A program made the translations under genes and the position numbers. 54,415 bases of DNA from Lachnospiraceae bacterium (GTDB lineage Bacteria; Bacillota; Clostridia; Lachnospirales; Lachnospiraceae), in NCBI GenBank assembly GCA_021201665.1, contig JAJQEO010000107.1, positions 1 through 54,415 on the forward strand. The letters are read 5' to 3'. Every line of letters begins with the position of its first letter. Within the stretch, counting starts at the first letter, position 1. The notes below the pieces were generated by a model that made no database searches, had not been told where the DNA came from, and saw nothing but the letters and a program-made list of their open reading frames with translations. Of this stretch, positions 1-6,632 are shown piece by piece.

Positions 1-323
1 CTCCAGATGGCAACTGCCGCATAACAGCTATGGCTTTCTTCTATATATAATTACAAGTCCTTCACAGGATATATTTCAGATCTTCTGATTTCAGAAGGTC
101 TAAGAAGCATGCCCTTCATTATGTCAGTCTCATTTCCGACATCAGCCCTCCTTCTCGAATGAACAGTTTCATCAACTCAAACACCTTAATTTTTCAGAAT
201 TGTTTCAATTGTGTATCGAGTTTCCGAGACCGCTCATCATGTTGCCATCAGGTTTCATGCTCTGGTTCCTTTTGAAGAACCAACTATAATGTCTACTGCC
301 CTTTGCTATTATTCCGCAGCCTG
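1..323. other. Left flank without a convincing gene; two small hairpins
   Basis: I see no convincing protein here. Open frames exist on the plus strand but lack a ribosome binding site and a recognisable composition. Two inverted repeats are visible. One is at 78-101, with 11-nt arms AGATCTTCTGA / TCAGAAGGTCT and a 2-nt loop. The other is at 263-282, with arms TGGTTC / GAACCA. Neither is followed by a T-run, so they are not clear terminators; an operator or RNA processing role is possible. Confidence 0.4.
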
Positions 324-440
324 CTATCCCGCATCATTTTTACATATTTCAAAGTACCGACACACAAGACAACACTTGCTGCATTGTCTGTCACTGCGCA
401 ACGTCTTCCGAATCCAATACAAAAACCGCAACGGTACCAC
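324..440 (-). CDS. Small cysteine-rich protein, 38 aa
   Basis: A GTG-initiated frame (or TTG at 431) lies just downstream of an AAAGGAGAG Shine-Dalgarno site. The peptide is basic and aromatic at its N-terminus (RFLYWIRKTLR). It then carries a tight cysteine cluster, C-x2-CC-x2-C-x5-C, at residues 20-33 (QCSKCCLVCRYFEIC). That spacing suggests metal binding or a redox cluster. Small Cys-rich frames of this look recur near ICE modules, but I cannot name a family. It sits downstream of the small membrane protein at 509-823, on the same strand and 68 bp away. The GTG is very close to the ribosome binding site, so the TTG may be the true start. Confidence 0.5.
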   Translation of the reverse strand: MVPLRFLYWIRKTLRSDRQCSKCCLVCRYFEICKNDAG

Positions 441-508
441 CTCTCCTTTTCTCCCAGTAACTATCTATGGATAATCCGAAGCTTTACAATTAGAATCATC
501 CCTTGTCA

Positions 509-823
509 TTAGCGCTTTCTTGAACCGAAGCTGATCACTGCAACCATAACCACTATGGAACACACGAACCACAGAATCAATACAACAGCTCCCGGAAGAT
601 TAGCAGAATCAACTCCGAGAAAATACAGAATAAAAAATTCAAGAAAGAATCCGCCGACAAAATACAGGATCACTTCCAGCCAGGAGACATCTGAGCTCGA
701 ATTTCTCCGCAGCGGCGACTGTTTCTCTATATCCTCCTGAAGCAAATGCATCCCGATCATCATATCCAGCTCGTCAGGATGATAGTTGTGTCCGCTATTC
801 TTTTCACTATTCTTGTTTGCCAT
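509..823 (-). CDS. Small two-TM membrane protein of unknown function
   Basis: This 104-residue protein has a hydrophilic N-terminal half rich in Asn, Glu and Met, including DELDMMIGMHLLQEDIEKQ. Two hydrophobic segments follow: about residues 49-70 (WLEVILYFVGGFFLEFFILYFL) and about 76-98 (LPGAVVLILWFVCSIVVMVAVI). It ends in a basic tail (SFGSRKR). The start is supported by an AGGAGGG site 6 nt upstream of the ATG. I do not recognise the family. A GAAC-N4-GTTC palindrome lies about 120 bp upstream and could place it under LexA control. Confidence 0.7.
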   Translation of the reverse strand: MANKNSEKNSGHNYHPDELDMMIGMHLLQEDIEKQSPLRRNSSSDVSWLEVILYFVGGFFLEFFILYFLGVDSANLPGAVVLILWFVCSIVVMVAVISFGSRKR

Positions 824-1169
824 CGCCGACCCTCCTCACGCAATCGTTGTAAAAATCCCTTGCTAACTGTATCATGTACAGAATTTCTTACTTAACTTGA
901 TCGCATTATCCCACATAAAGTGTCCAATAAAAAGGTCTCGCGAAAGAACTTTTGTTCGAAAATCGTAGTTGTATGTTTTCTGACAGATAATTTGCCTATA
1001 TCCGTATTCCTTCATTTTCCAAAGGAAAGTACCTCATATCCTGCGTCTTATCCAGCAATCGAATGAACCTCATCTTATCATAAATCGCTCTTCCTATGGT
1101 CGCCAAAAGAGCGACATTTTTTCCGGTTATCACTATAAGGGCTGCCCGCCTCTGTTATAACCATGCTAA
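824..1169. other. Intergenic region with weak regulatory features
   Basis: I see no supported gene in this 346-bp stretch. It holds a GAAC-TTTT-GTTC palindrome (945-958) upstream of the membrane protein gene. It also holds an 8-bp inverted repeat, TCGCTCTT / AAGAGCGA, with arms at about 1085-1092 and 1107-1114. On the plus strand that repeat is followed by CATTTTTT, so it may be a weak terminator ending the riboswitch-peptide transcript or read from the other side. Confidence 0.4.
945..958. promoter_or_regulatory. Candidate LexA/SOS-type operator
   Basis: The palindrome GAAC-TTTT-GTTC followed by G matches the half-site pattern of Firmicutes LexA boxes (CGAAC-N4-GTTCG), except that the left flank is A rather than C. 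It lies about 120 bp upstream of the start of the small membrane protein (minus strand), near a weak GATAAT -10 candidate. This is a pattern match only. Confidence 0.3.
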
Positions 1170-1268
1170 TCAGAATGGATACACCACTCTTCCGGCCAGA
1201 CGCATCAGCGAAGTTCCGAGCGGTGCCAATATCAGTGTGCAGCATAAGACTATGCCAAACATCCCCAT
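1170..1268 (-). CDS. 32-aa hydrophobic peptide under riboswitch control
   Basis: This short frame lies about 40 nt past the terminator of the upstream yybP-ykoY element, with an AAAGGGA site 7 nt before the ATG. The peptide begins MGMFGIVLCCTLILAP and ends RLAGRVVYPF. It is one hydrophobic, membrane-spanning-like segment with two adjacent cysteines and a basic, aromatic tail. yybP-ykoY (Mn2+) riboswitches usually precede Mn efflux or UPF0016/TerC-type transporters, and no such gene follows here. It could be a genuine small membrane protein in Mn2+ homeostasis, or the remnant of a lost transporter gene. A second in-frame ATG lies at 1262. Confidence 0.45.
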   Translation of the reverse strand: MGMFGIVLCCTLILAPLGTSLMRLAGRVVYPF

Positions 1269-1310
1269 TGTTTTTCCCTTTCTTTGGCTTGTGGCAGCCG
1301 CCTTGATAAT

Positions 1311-1356
1311 AAAAAAAAGACTTTTGCCACAATTGTACCTTGTCGCAAAAGTCTTG
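1311..1356 (-). terminator. Intrinsic terminator of the Mn2+ riboswitch expression platform
   Basis: The minus strand reads a stem AAGACTTTTGC / GCAAAAGTCTT followed by eight T residues. The 5' arm (CUUUUGC) is also the 3' strand of the aptamer P1 helix, so the aptamer and terminator are mutually exclusive. Metal binding should therefore promote readthrough. Confidence 0.85.
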
Positions 1357-1435
1357 TTTTTAATTCATCCCGTGCAGAAGATTCTGCATGATAGTCGGTG
1401 CGAAAGCCTGTCGGCCAACTACTCCCTTTTGATGA
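1344..1435 (-). ncRNA. yybP-ykoY (Mn2+) riboswitch aptamer
   Basis: On the minus strand the RNA starts CAAAAGGGAGUAG and ends ACAAGACUUUUGC. These match the family's hallmark 5' loop (GGGGAGUAG) and 3' strand (CAAGACCUUU). P1 pairs CAAAAG with CUUUUG. Next come a GUUGG / CCGAC helix, a GACUAUCAUGC segment in the position of the second conserved loop, and a perfect hairpin GCAGAA-UC-UUCUGC. The family senses Mn2+. The downstream terminator shares the P1 strand, giving a transcriptional ON switch. The 5' loop has GGG rather than GGGG, a small deviation. Confidence 0.8.
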
Positions 1436-1440
1436 TTCAA

Positions 1441-1469
1441 ATTATAATCGTTTGTTAAAAAAATGTCAA
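1441..1469 (-). promoter_or_regulatory. Consensus sigma-A promoter of the riboswitch transcript
   Basis: On the minus strand, TTGACA (1464-1469), a 17-bp spacer and TATAAT (1441-1446) form a perfect sigma-A promoter. Transcription would start near 1434, at the 5' edge of the riboswitch. Confidence 0.85.
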
Positions 1470-1520
1470 TGCTTTTTCAAAAATATTCAGAGAAAAGATT
1501 TAATAACTGGTCGGTAACTG

Positions 1521-2243
1521 CTATTTCAAAATCTTTTTTAGCTGCGCTTCCGATGCAAATGGGTAGCTGTTGCCTAAGTGTTCAAAGATCTTTTCCCGGC
1601 TCTCAGACGGTTCCTCCTTATAATTCGCAGACACCATGTCATAGCCCCACAAATCTTCCGGCTTTGAATAGACACATACCGGCATTCCATACTCCCCACC
1701 GCGTTTGTTGACCTTTCGTCGAAAGTCTTTAATCACCAGATAGGTCTGCATTTGAAGGTCAGTTAGAATCCCATTGAAGTTCTTTTCCCCACCTTTGCCG
1801 AAGCCAGCGCGCCTTTTCAATTCCAGACCAATATATTCATCCTGCTCCTCAAAACAATCCATGATCTTCTTACTGCGGATATTCGCCAGTTCATCATCCC
1901 ATCTGGCATCAAAGTCATAGCCGTCTCTGCGGTAATTCGCAAAGACCGGAAACCATTCCAGACTGACAAAGGCTGATTTTTTCCAAAAAAACTTCCCATA
2001 TGCTACCTCATGGCTCCGGGCAATCAGCTCCCGCCACTCCCATGGGTCCTGCTCCGAATCTCCTGTCCACCAGAACAGGTTCGATGTATGCTCTTCCACT
2101 GAGAAGCCCTCGATCTCATTCTTAAACAGTGGGAGAAAGCCAATTTCATTGATCCAGCTGATCAAATCACGCCAGCTACGGATGCGCATAGGGTCGTTCC
2201 AGTCCATTCCATACATAATCCACTCTCCGTTTTCATTTGCCAT
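1521..2243 (-). CDS. AlkZ-related (YcaQ-like) protein
   Basis: This 240-residue soluble protein has an N-terminal block (RSWRDLISWINEIGFLPLF..EIEGFSVEEHT) and a Trp/Phe-rich centre (WEWRELIARSHEVAYGKFFWKKSAFVSLEWFPVFANYRRDGYDFD). This looks like the AlkZ-related family, small relatives of the winged-helix DNA glycosylases AlkZ/YcaQ. If so, it would act on damaged or modified DNA or take part in a related repair or defence process, but I cannot see proven catalytic residues. The start ATG follows a GGGAAGAA site. The gene lies outside the transfer operon, which ends at the terminator at 2509-2537, so it is probably an accessory cargo gene. The function is inferred from resemblance only. Confidence 0.6.
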   Translation of the reverse strand: MANENGEWIMYGMDWNDPMRIRSWRDLISWINEIGFLPLFKNEIEGFSVEEHTSNLFWWTGDSEQDPWEWRELIARSHEVAYGKFFWKKSAFVSLEWFPVFANYRRDGYDFDARWDDELANIRSKKIMDCFEEQDEYIGLELKRRAGFGKGGEKNFNGILTDLQMQTYLVIKDFRRKVNKRGGEYGMPVCVYSKPEDLWGYDMVSANYKEEPSESREKIFEHLGNSYPFASEAQLKKILK

Positions 2244-2508
2244 GTTCTTCCCGCTCTTTCAGATTTTCTATATTACTTTTCATGAATCCGCATACAATCC
2301 TACCACAAATCATCCAGTTATTCCACAGAGAAATAAAGGTCAATGTGCAATACAAAACCTCAGAAAATATCCATGCCGCATGGAAAAATCATCGCTCATT
2401 GACATGATTCGGCAATGATGGGAAGTTTTTGGCAAATAAGGTGATACGAGGGGAACTATTTATGCATCCGGAAAATCAGGAACAGTCTCCGCAGACAATG
2501 ATGCGGTT

Positions 2509-2537
2509 TAAAAAGCAGGGAGCGGAAATACCCTGCT
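2509..2537 (-). terminator. Intrinsic terminator ending the long minus-strand ICE operon
   Basis: The minus strand reads AGCAGGG, a 10-nt loop, CCCTGCT and then TTTTTA. It lies 37 bp after the stop of the sigma-4/alpha-CTD gene. The surrounding gap (2244-2573) shows nothing else convincing. Confidence 0.75.
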
Positions 2538-2573
2538 CATTTCGCAATCGTTCGATGGATGTCTTTCTGAATT

Positions 2574-3479
2574 TTACAGGTCTTTTGGAAATTCTTGCCC
2601 CAGATATGCGTTAACCTGCCCTATAAAAAGCTGTAATTCGTTATACCTGTATGAACCGATCTGCCTGACCTTTGGAAGCAGATATGGATCATACTGCAGG
2701 AGATCACCAATTGTCTTTATCCCTGTACGCATCAAAGGCAGGCATGTGCGCCTAGACAATTCTGTGTTTACTAATGGTGTATTCAGATATTCTTCCCTGA
2801 TGCTCATTTCCCCCATCCTGACATGCTCTCCCGGTTTCTTCTGTTCTTCCTGCCTCTCGATTCTGAGCAACTGAGCTTCTTCATTTTTCTGCTCCCGATA
2901 TGCAGACAGCCCCATTCTAAGGATTATGAAATTAAGGCCGGATCTAGCCTTCCGATATGCTCCTTTTTCAATCTCACGGATGCGTTCAACCGAAAGATTT
3001 AACAAAGCTGCAGTCTGCCATAAAGACATTGGTTCGCATGACTTGCCCTCCCGTCCGAGCCTGCAGGAAAGTATTTTCCGTTCTCTCTGGTCGAAAGTTC
3101 TGATGACATATTCTGCGGTCTCTTTATAGTCTTCTGGGAGGCTTAATCCTGCAAAATCAGTCTTGTCAAACACCTTTCGATAAAACCGTTCATAAGCTTC
3201 CGGGAGCAAAATATCTTTTTCCCCCAAATCTTTCAGAACAATCGTATCAGATAAGCTGCAATTCCGAAAGGTACTCGTTTGCAACAGCTGCTGAACCTTC
3301 CTCGAATCGAGATTCCTGCGCCTGCATATCACGGTGAATGAGTCTTCTCCTCTGCTTGTCTCGTTCAATGCCTCTGCGATATTCTGCAACAGTTTTGTCG
3401 CATCAGCAAGAAGTGCCGCATCCGTCTCTTTACGTTTCATTATTCTTCCAGATGAAGTAGTTGTATTGTTATTCGCCAT
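2574..3479 (-). CDS. Hybrid regulator: sigma-70 region 4-like HTH plus RNA polymerase alpha-CTD-like domain
   Basis: A 301-residue protein. Residues about 125-180 (FDQRERKILSCRLG..SLWQTAALLNLSVERIREIEKGAYRKAR) resemble sigma-70 region 4, the helix-turn-helix that reads -35 elements. Residues about 233-293 (TPLVNTELSRRTCLPLMRTGIKTIGDLLQYDP..LPKVRQIGSYRYNEL) resemble the helix-hairpin-helix C-terminal domain of the RNA polymerase alpha subunit. I infer a transcription factor that mimics polymerase subunits to control ICE genes. The ATG at 3479 is preferred over an upstream TTG because an AAAGGGG site precedes it. It overlaps the upstream gene by 11 bp and is the last gene of the operon before the terminator. 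Confidence 0.75.
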   Translation of the reverse strand: MANNNTTTSSGRIMKRKETDAALLADATKLLQNIAEALNETSRGEDSFTVICRRRNLDSRKVQQLLQTSTFRNCSLSDTIVLKDLGEKDILLPEAYERFYRKVFDKTDFAGLSLPEDYKETAEYVIRTFDQRERKILSCRLGREGKSCEPMSLWQTAALLNLSVERIREIEKGAYRKARSGLNFIILRMGLSAYREQKNEEAQLLRIERQEEQKKPGEHVRMGEMSIREEYLNTPLVNTELSRRTCLPLMRTGIKTIGDLLQYDPYLLPKVRQIGSYRYNELQLFIGQVNAYLGQEFPKDL

Positions 3480-4029
3480 AGTTGTCCCCTTTCTTTTGTA
3501 CGCGGTTACCAAGAAACATCATACATAATTTGCGCATTTCGTCAACTGTCCAGCCATCACCGAGAAGAGCAAGGAGCTGGTCTTCTCCCAGCCCCTGTTG
3601 GATAGCATAATCAATTATTTCTGTCTGTTCTTCGTTCAGTCGCACTTCCTGCAACCGCCTGACCAAAGCCTGCTTTCCACCTTTTCCATCTGGCAGAGCA
3701 CTCTTGCCGGAAGATAATTCCTGATGGCTAATATCGGCATTTGTTTCTCCGCTTCCTCCAAGCGCACCTCTCAGTTGCCTGTTCTCCTGCAGCACTGCTT
3801 CATTTTCTTCATATCTCTGCTGCAATTCTGAAGCGTGTTGCTGCAACCATTGTCTGACTTCCTCCTCGCTGATTTCGCCGCCTGCATCTTTTTTTCGTCT
3901 GTCCAAATCTGAAAGATCAAGCGAAAGAAGCTGTTCCGGCTCCAGACGGATGATGACCGCTTCCCCTTGTTCTTCAAGCTTATAAAAATATTCCATATCT
4001 TTTTCCGTCAGATATTTTATTTCATCCAT
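3469..4029 (-). CDS. Coiled-coil ICE protein with C-terminal UBA-like module
   Basis: This 186-residue hydrophilic protein has no signal peptide or membrane segment. The middle (about residues 50-90) is Glu/Gln-rich and likely coiled coil (EEEVRQWLQQHASELQQRYEENEAVLQENRQ). The C-terminal 45 residues (LNEEQTEIIDYAIQQGLGEDQLLALLGDGWTVDEMRKL) form a short three-helix pattern. The same type of module ends the protein at 23684-25177. The ATG has a GAGAGGA site upstream. It overlaps the hybrid regulator gene, implying translational coupling. Function unknown. Confidence 0.75.
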   Translation of the reverse strand: MDEIKYLTEKDMEYFYKLEEQGEAVIIRLEPEQLLSLDLSDLDRRKKDAGGEISEEEVRQWLQQHASELQQRYEENEAVLQENRQLRGALGGSGETNADISHQELSSGKSALPDGKGGKQALVRRLQEVRLNEEQTEIIDYAIQQGLGEDQLLALLGDGWTVDEMRKLCMMFLGNRVQKKGDNYGE

Positions 4030-4053
4030 GGTATCCTCTCTATCTGCCGGATG

Positions 4054-4503
4054 TCACCGGCCTGTCCTTTTCCGCTTATGCGAATCTTCCGTCCTGTGTG
4101 CTTCCCTGGTTTCCTTATTATTTCTGCTGTATTGTTGGAGATGACGTTCCACGCCGGTGGGATCAAATTCTTTCAAACGTTCCATATCAAACGCTACCTT
4201 CGCATACTGTCCATAACCCGAATAGCCTACTTCTGGGAGGACTGTCCCAAGCTTATTCTTCTGTATAAATGCCAGCAGACTCTCCGACATATCACCGTTG
4301 ATGTAGGCCTCGTTCGGTTTCAACAGAACTGTATCACTGACCGGAAGGTTGATTGTCATATCTCCAAATGGCTCCGAGCCATACTCTGTCCTGCAAATCA
4401 ATCCTACATAAATACTGTTATTGTTCAAATAGGAAGCTACCCGTAAAGAGACCTCTTCCTGTCCGAATTGCCAGTCAAATTCCAGCGTTTTCTTTTCACT
4501 CAA
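4054..4503 (-). CDS. DUF4313-like ICE protein
   Basis: About 149 residues starting at TTG 4503, which has a GCGAGG site 9 nt upstream. ATG codons at 4533 and 4524 extend the frame but lack a ribosome binding site. The body (SLRVASYLNNNSIYVGLICRTEYGSEPFGDMTINLP, then NEAYINGDMSESLLAFIQKNKLG, then GYSGYGQYAKVAFDMERLKEFDP) follows the DUF4313 pattern common in Clostridial and Bacteroidetes mobile elements. The tail is basic (SHKRKRTGR). It lies between the coupling protein and the UBA-module gene in the operon. Function unknown. Confidence 0.65.
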   Translation of the reverse strand: MSEKKTLEFDWQFGQEEVSLRVASYLNNNSIYVGLICRTEYGSEPFGDMTINLPVSDTVLLKPNEAYINGDMSESLLAFIQKNKLGTVLPEVGYSGYGQYAKVAFDMERLKEFDPTGVERHLQQYSRNNKETREAHRTEDSHKRKRTGR

Positions 4504-4558
4504 TAGTATCATCCTCGCTTTCATCCAAGTCATTTTTCTATTCGCATTTGATCGGTTC

Positions 4559-6616
4559 TTATGTCATGCGGTTCAGTGGTGTAAAAATCTCTTTTATCAC
4601 TTCTGAATCTACAAGGACTGCCTTCCCTTTGTAGGAATATCCTACTACCGGATGCTTTGTGAGACGTCCCAGGCCTGTCTTTACCGGCACTGTATTCCTG
4701 GAAATAACCGGATACAGGATTTTATTCTGATAAATATAGCCATCACCTACCGGAACAAGCTGGTTTTCCTCCCCATAATCCGACAGCTTTTTGAGTTCTT
4801 CGTAAGCAGTAGAATCCTCGAAGATGCCAAGATAGTTCTCCACCTGATAATACATGGATTCATACGGATTCCCGCCGCCCTTCGGGCCATTAATACAGAA
4901 GATATCCCTGCCATCCTGCAGCCATTGCCTTTTCTTGTGCTCATAAGGGCCAAGTTTCATGGCGAGTTTATATTCCTCTTTCTCCGCCGTATGATATTTA
5001 TCATCGTAAATCGGGTCGAAACCTTTGATAAAAATCAGGCATTTTTTGTTATCCACTTTCCGAACCTCGCTCGGATCAAGAATGTCGCGCCCAAGCACAT
5101 CATAATTCCGACTGCTGGAACCATGATTGCCAAGCGTCTCGCCCGATGATTTCTTGTCAATCGTTGTCTTGCCGAGCATCTCCGAAATGAATTTGTGTGT
5201 GCTCTGTTCATTGCCGCCAAGATACACAAGAATGTCTGAGTTTCCTGTGATGCTCTCCCAGCTGTCCTTGAACAGGGTTTTCAGCTGCGCGAGGTTCTGA
5301 ATGATGATATTGCAGGAGATCTCGCGGCTCCGGCAGGTTGCCAGAATTTCCAAAAATCCATCTGGTAAAGCGCAGTTTGAGAATTCGTCCATCCATAATG
5401 CAACTGGAACTGGCAGACGACCGCCTCCATGTTTATGGTCTGCGATATAGTACAGTTCCTGGAAAATCTGGCTATAGAGCATTCCCACCAGGAAATTGTA
5501 GGACTTGTCGTTATCCGGTATCACACAGAACAACGCCACTTTCCGGTCCGGATTCTCATAAACGCCTTCGCCCATCGCCGGAATATCAATATCATCATTG
5601 TCCAGGATGCGCAGGATTTTCGGATTCTGCAGATACGCCAGACGCGCATTCGCAGAAATAATAATCGAGCGGATCGTATCAGCCGCACCGGTGCAGACTT
5701 TTTTGTACGTGATCAATGCCGGATGGTCTTCCGGAAGCTGATACATCAGGTCATCCAGCTCCGAATGGTTTTCCTCATCATCGGAAACCTTTGCCTTGTT
5801 CAGCAGTTCCAGCACACCCCGGAAGTTCGGAGTCCTGCCCTGCTTCGGGAATTCATACCAGACATACAGGAAGATCGCCTGCAGAAGCATCGATTCCGAG
5901 CGCTCCCAGAATGGGTCATTCGGCGTTGAGCCTTTCGGTGTCGTATTCGCAATCAGGTTCGTGATCAACTTCGTCACATCCTCATCACAGCGGATATAGA
6001 CGAAAGGATTGTATCCGTCCGACGCATCCATATCGACCAGGTTCAGGACAATCACCTTGTAACCCATCATCTCCAGGTAATTCCCAATATCGCGAAGCAG
6101 CTCCCCTTTCGGGTCAGTAAACACAAATGAGGTATAACCTGCATTATACGCATTTGCTTTCACAACGTAGAAGGTTTTACCTGACCCGGAGCCGCCGATG
6201 ATTACTGTATTGTTATTCAGGGCCGTCAGCCATGAGTTCATACTGACGCGGATATGCTCGGAGATGATTTTGTTCTTCCGGTCATCCTTATCCATCAGCT
6301 TTTTGTTGATCTCTTTCGGCGTTGCCAGCCGGCCGGAGCCGTACTCTCGCCCCGGCATATAATTTCGCCGGTTGCTTATATCATAGGCAAGGATAATCAG
6401 CCAGATAAGGAGAGCCACCAGCACCGTCCTTGATGTGATCGGTGTGATCTGGACCGGCAGCGGATGCGTCAACACTTCCCGCAGCAGTTCCGTCAGATTA
6501 TCCAGGCTGATTTCTACTCCATATAGCATACCAAGGCAGTAGCCAACATACAGGGCAATTACGAGCAAAAAAAGAAAGAAACCATAGTTCGGCTTCTTTT
6601 TATTCAACATATCCAA
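4559..6616 (-). CDS. VirD4/TraG-type coupling protein
   Basis: This 685-residue protein is the conjugation coupling ATPase. Two N-terminal membrane segments (about residues 11-33 and 63-82) are followed by the nucleotide-binding fold. Walker A is at about residues 139-147 (GGSGSGKTF) and Walker B at about 403 (ALWMDEFSN). The family links the relaxase-DNA complex to the type IV secretion channel at the cytoplasmic membrane. It resembles the CD1115-type VirD4-like proteins of Clostridial ICEs. The start is TTG at 6616, 7 nt from an AGGGGTG site; the ATG at 6610 is the alternative. The PcfB-like partner gene ends 16 bp upstream. Confidence 0.93.
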   Translation of the reverse strand: MDMLNKKKPNYGFFLFLLVIALYVGYCLGMLYGVEISLDNLTELLREVLTHPLPVQITPITSRTVLVALLIWLIILAYDISNRRNYMPGREYGSGRLATPKEINKKLMDKDDRKNKIISEHIRVSMNSWLTALNNNTVIIGGSGSGKTFYVVKANAYNAGYTSFVFTDPKGELLRDIGNYLEMMGYKVIVLNLVDMDASDGYNPFVYIRCDEDVTKLITNLIANTTPKGSTPNDPFWERSESMLLQAIFLYVWYEFPKQGRTPNFRGVLELLNKAKVSDDEENHSELDDLMYQLPEDHPALITYKKVCTGAADTIRSIIISANARLAYLQNPKILRILDNDDIDIPAMGEGVYENPDRKVALFCVIPDNDKSYNFLVGMLYSQIFQELYYIADHKHGGGRLPVPVALWMDEFSNCALPDGFLEILATCRSREISCNIIIQNLAQLKTLFKDSWESITGNSDILVYLGGNEQSTHKFISEMLGKTTIDKKSSGETLGNHGSSSRNYDVLGRDILDPSEVRKVDNKKCLIFIKGFDPIYDDKYHTAEKEEYKLAMKLGPYEHKKRQWLQDGRDIFCINGPKGGGNPYESMYYQVENYLGIFEDSTAYEELKKLSDYGEENQLVPVGDGYIYQNKILYPVISRNTVPVKTGLGRLTKHPVVGYSYKGKAVLVDSEVIKEIFTPLNRMT

Positions 6617-6632
6617 ATTTATTCACCCCTGT

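Noticed and set aside
211..512. Plus-strand open frames in the left flank
   Set aside because: They have no ribosome binding site and overlap the better-supported minus-strand Cys-rich frame.
1078..1332. 84-codon minus-strand frame through the riboswitch terminator
   Set aside because: It starts inside the terminator hairpin and overlaps the better 32-codon frame, which has a ribosome binding site.
2429..2614. Plus-strand open frame of 50-61 codons with a fair GAGGGG site
   Set aside because: It crosses the intrinsic terminator of the minus-strand operon (2509-2537) and overlaps the 3' end of the hybrid regulator gene. There is no good -10 after the TTGACA at 2399-2404.
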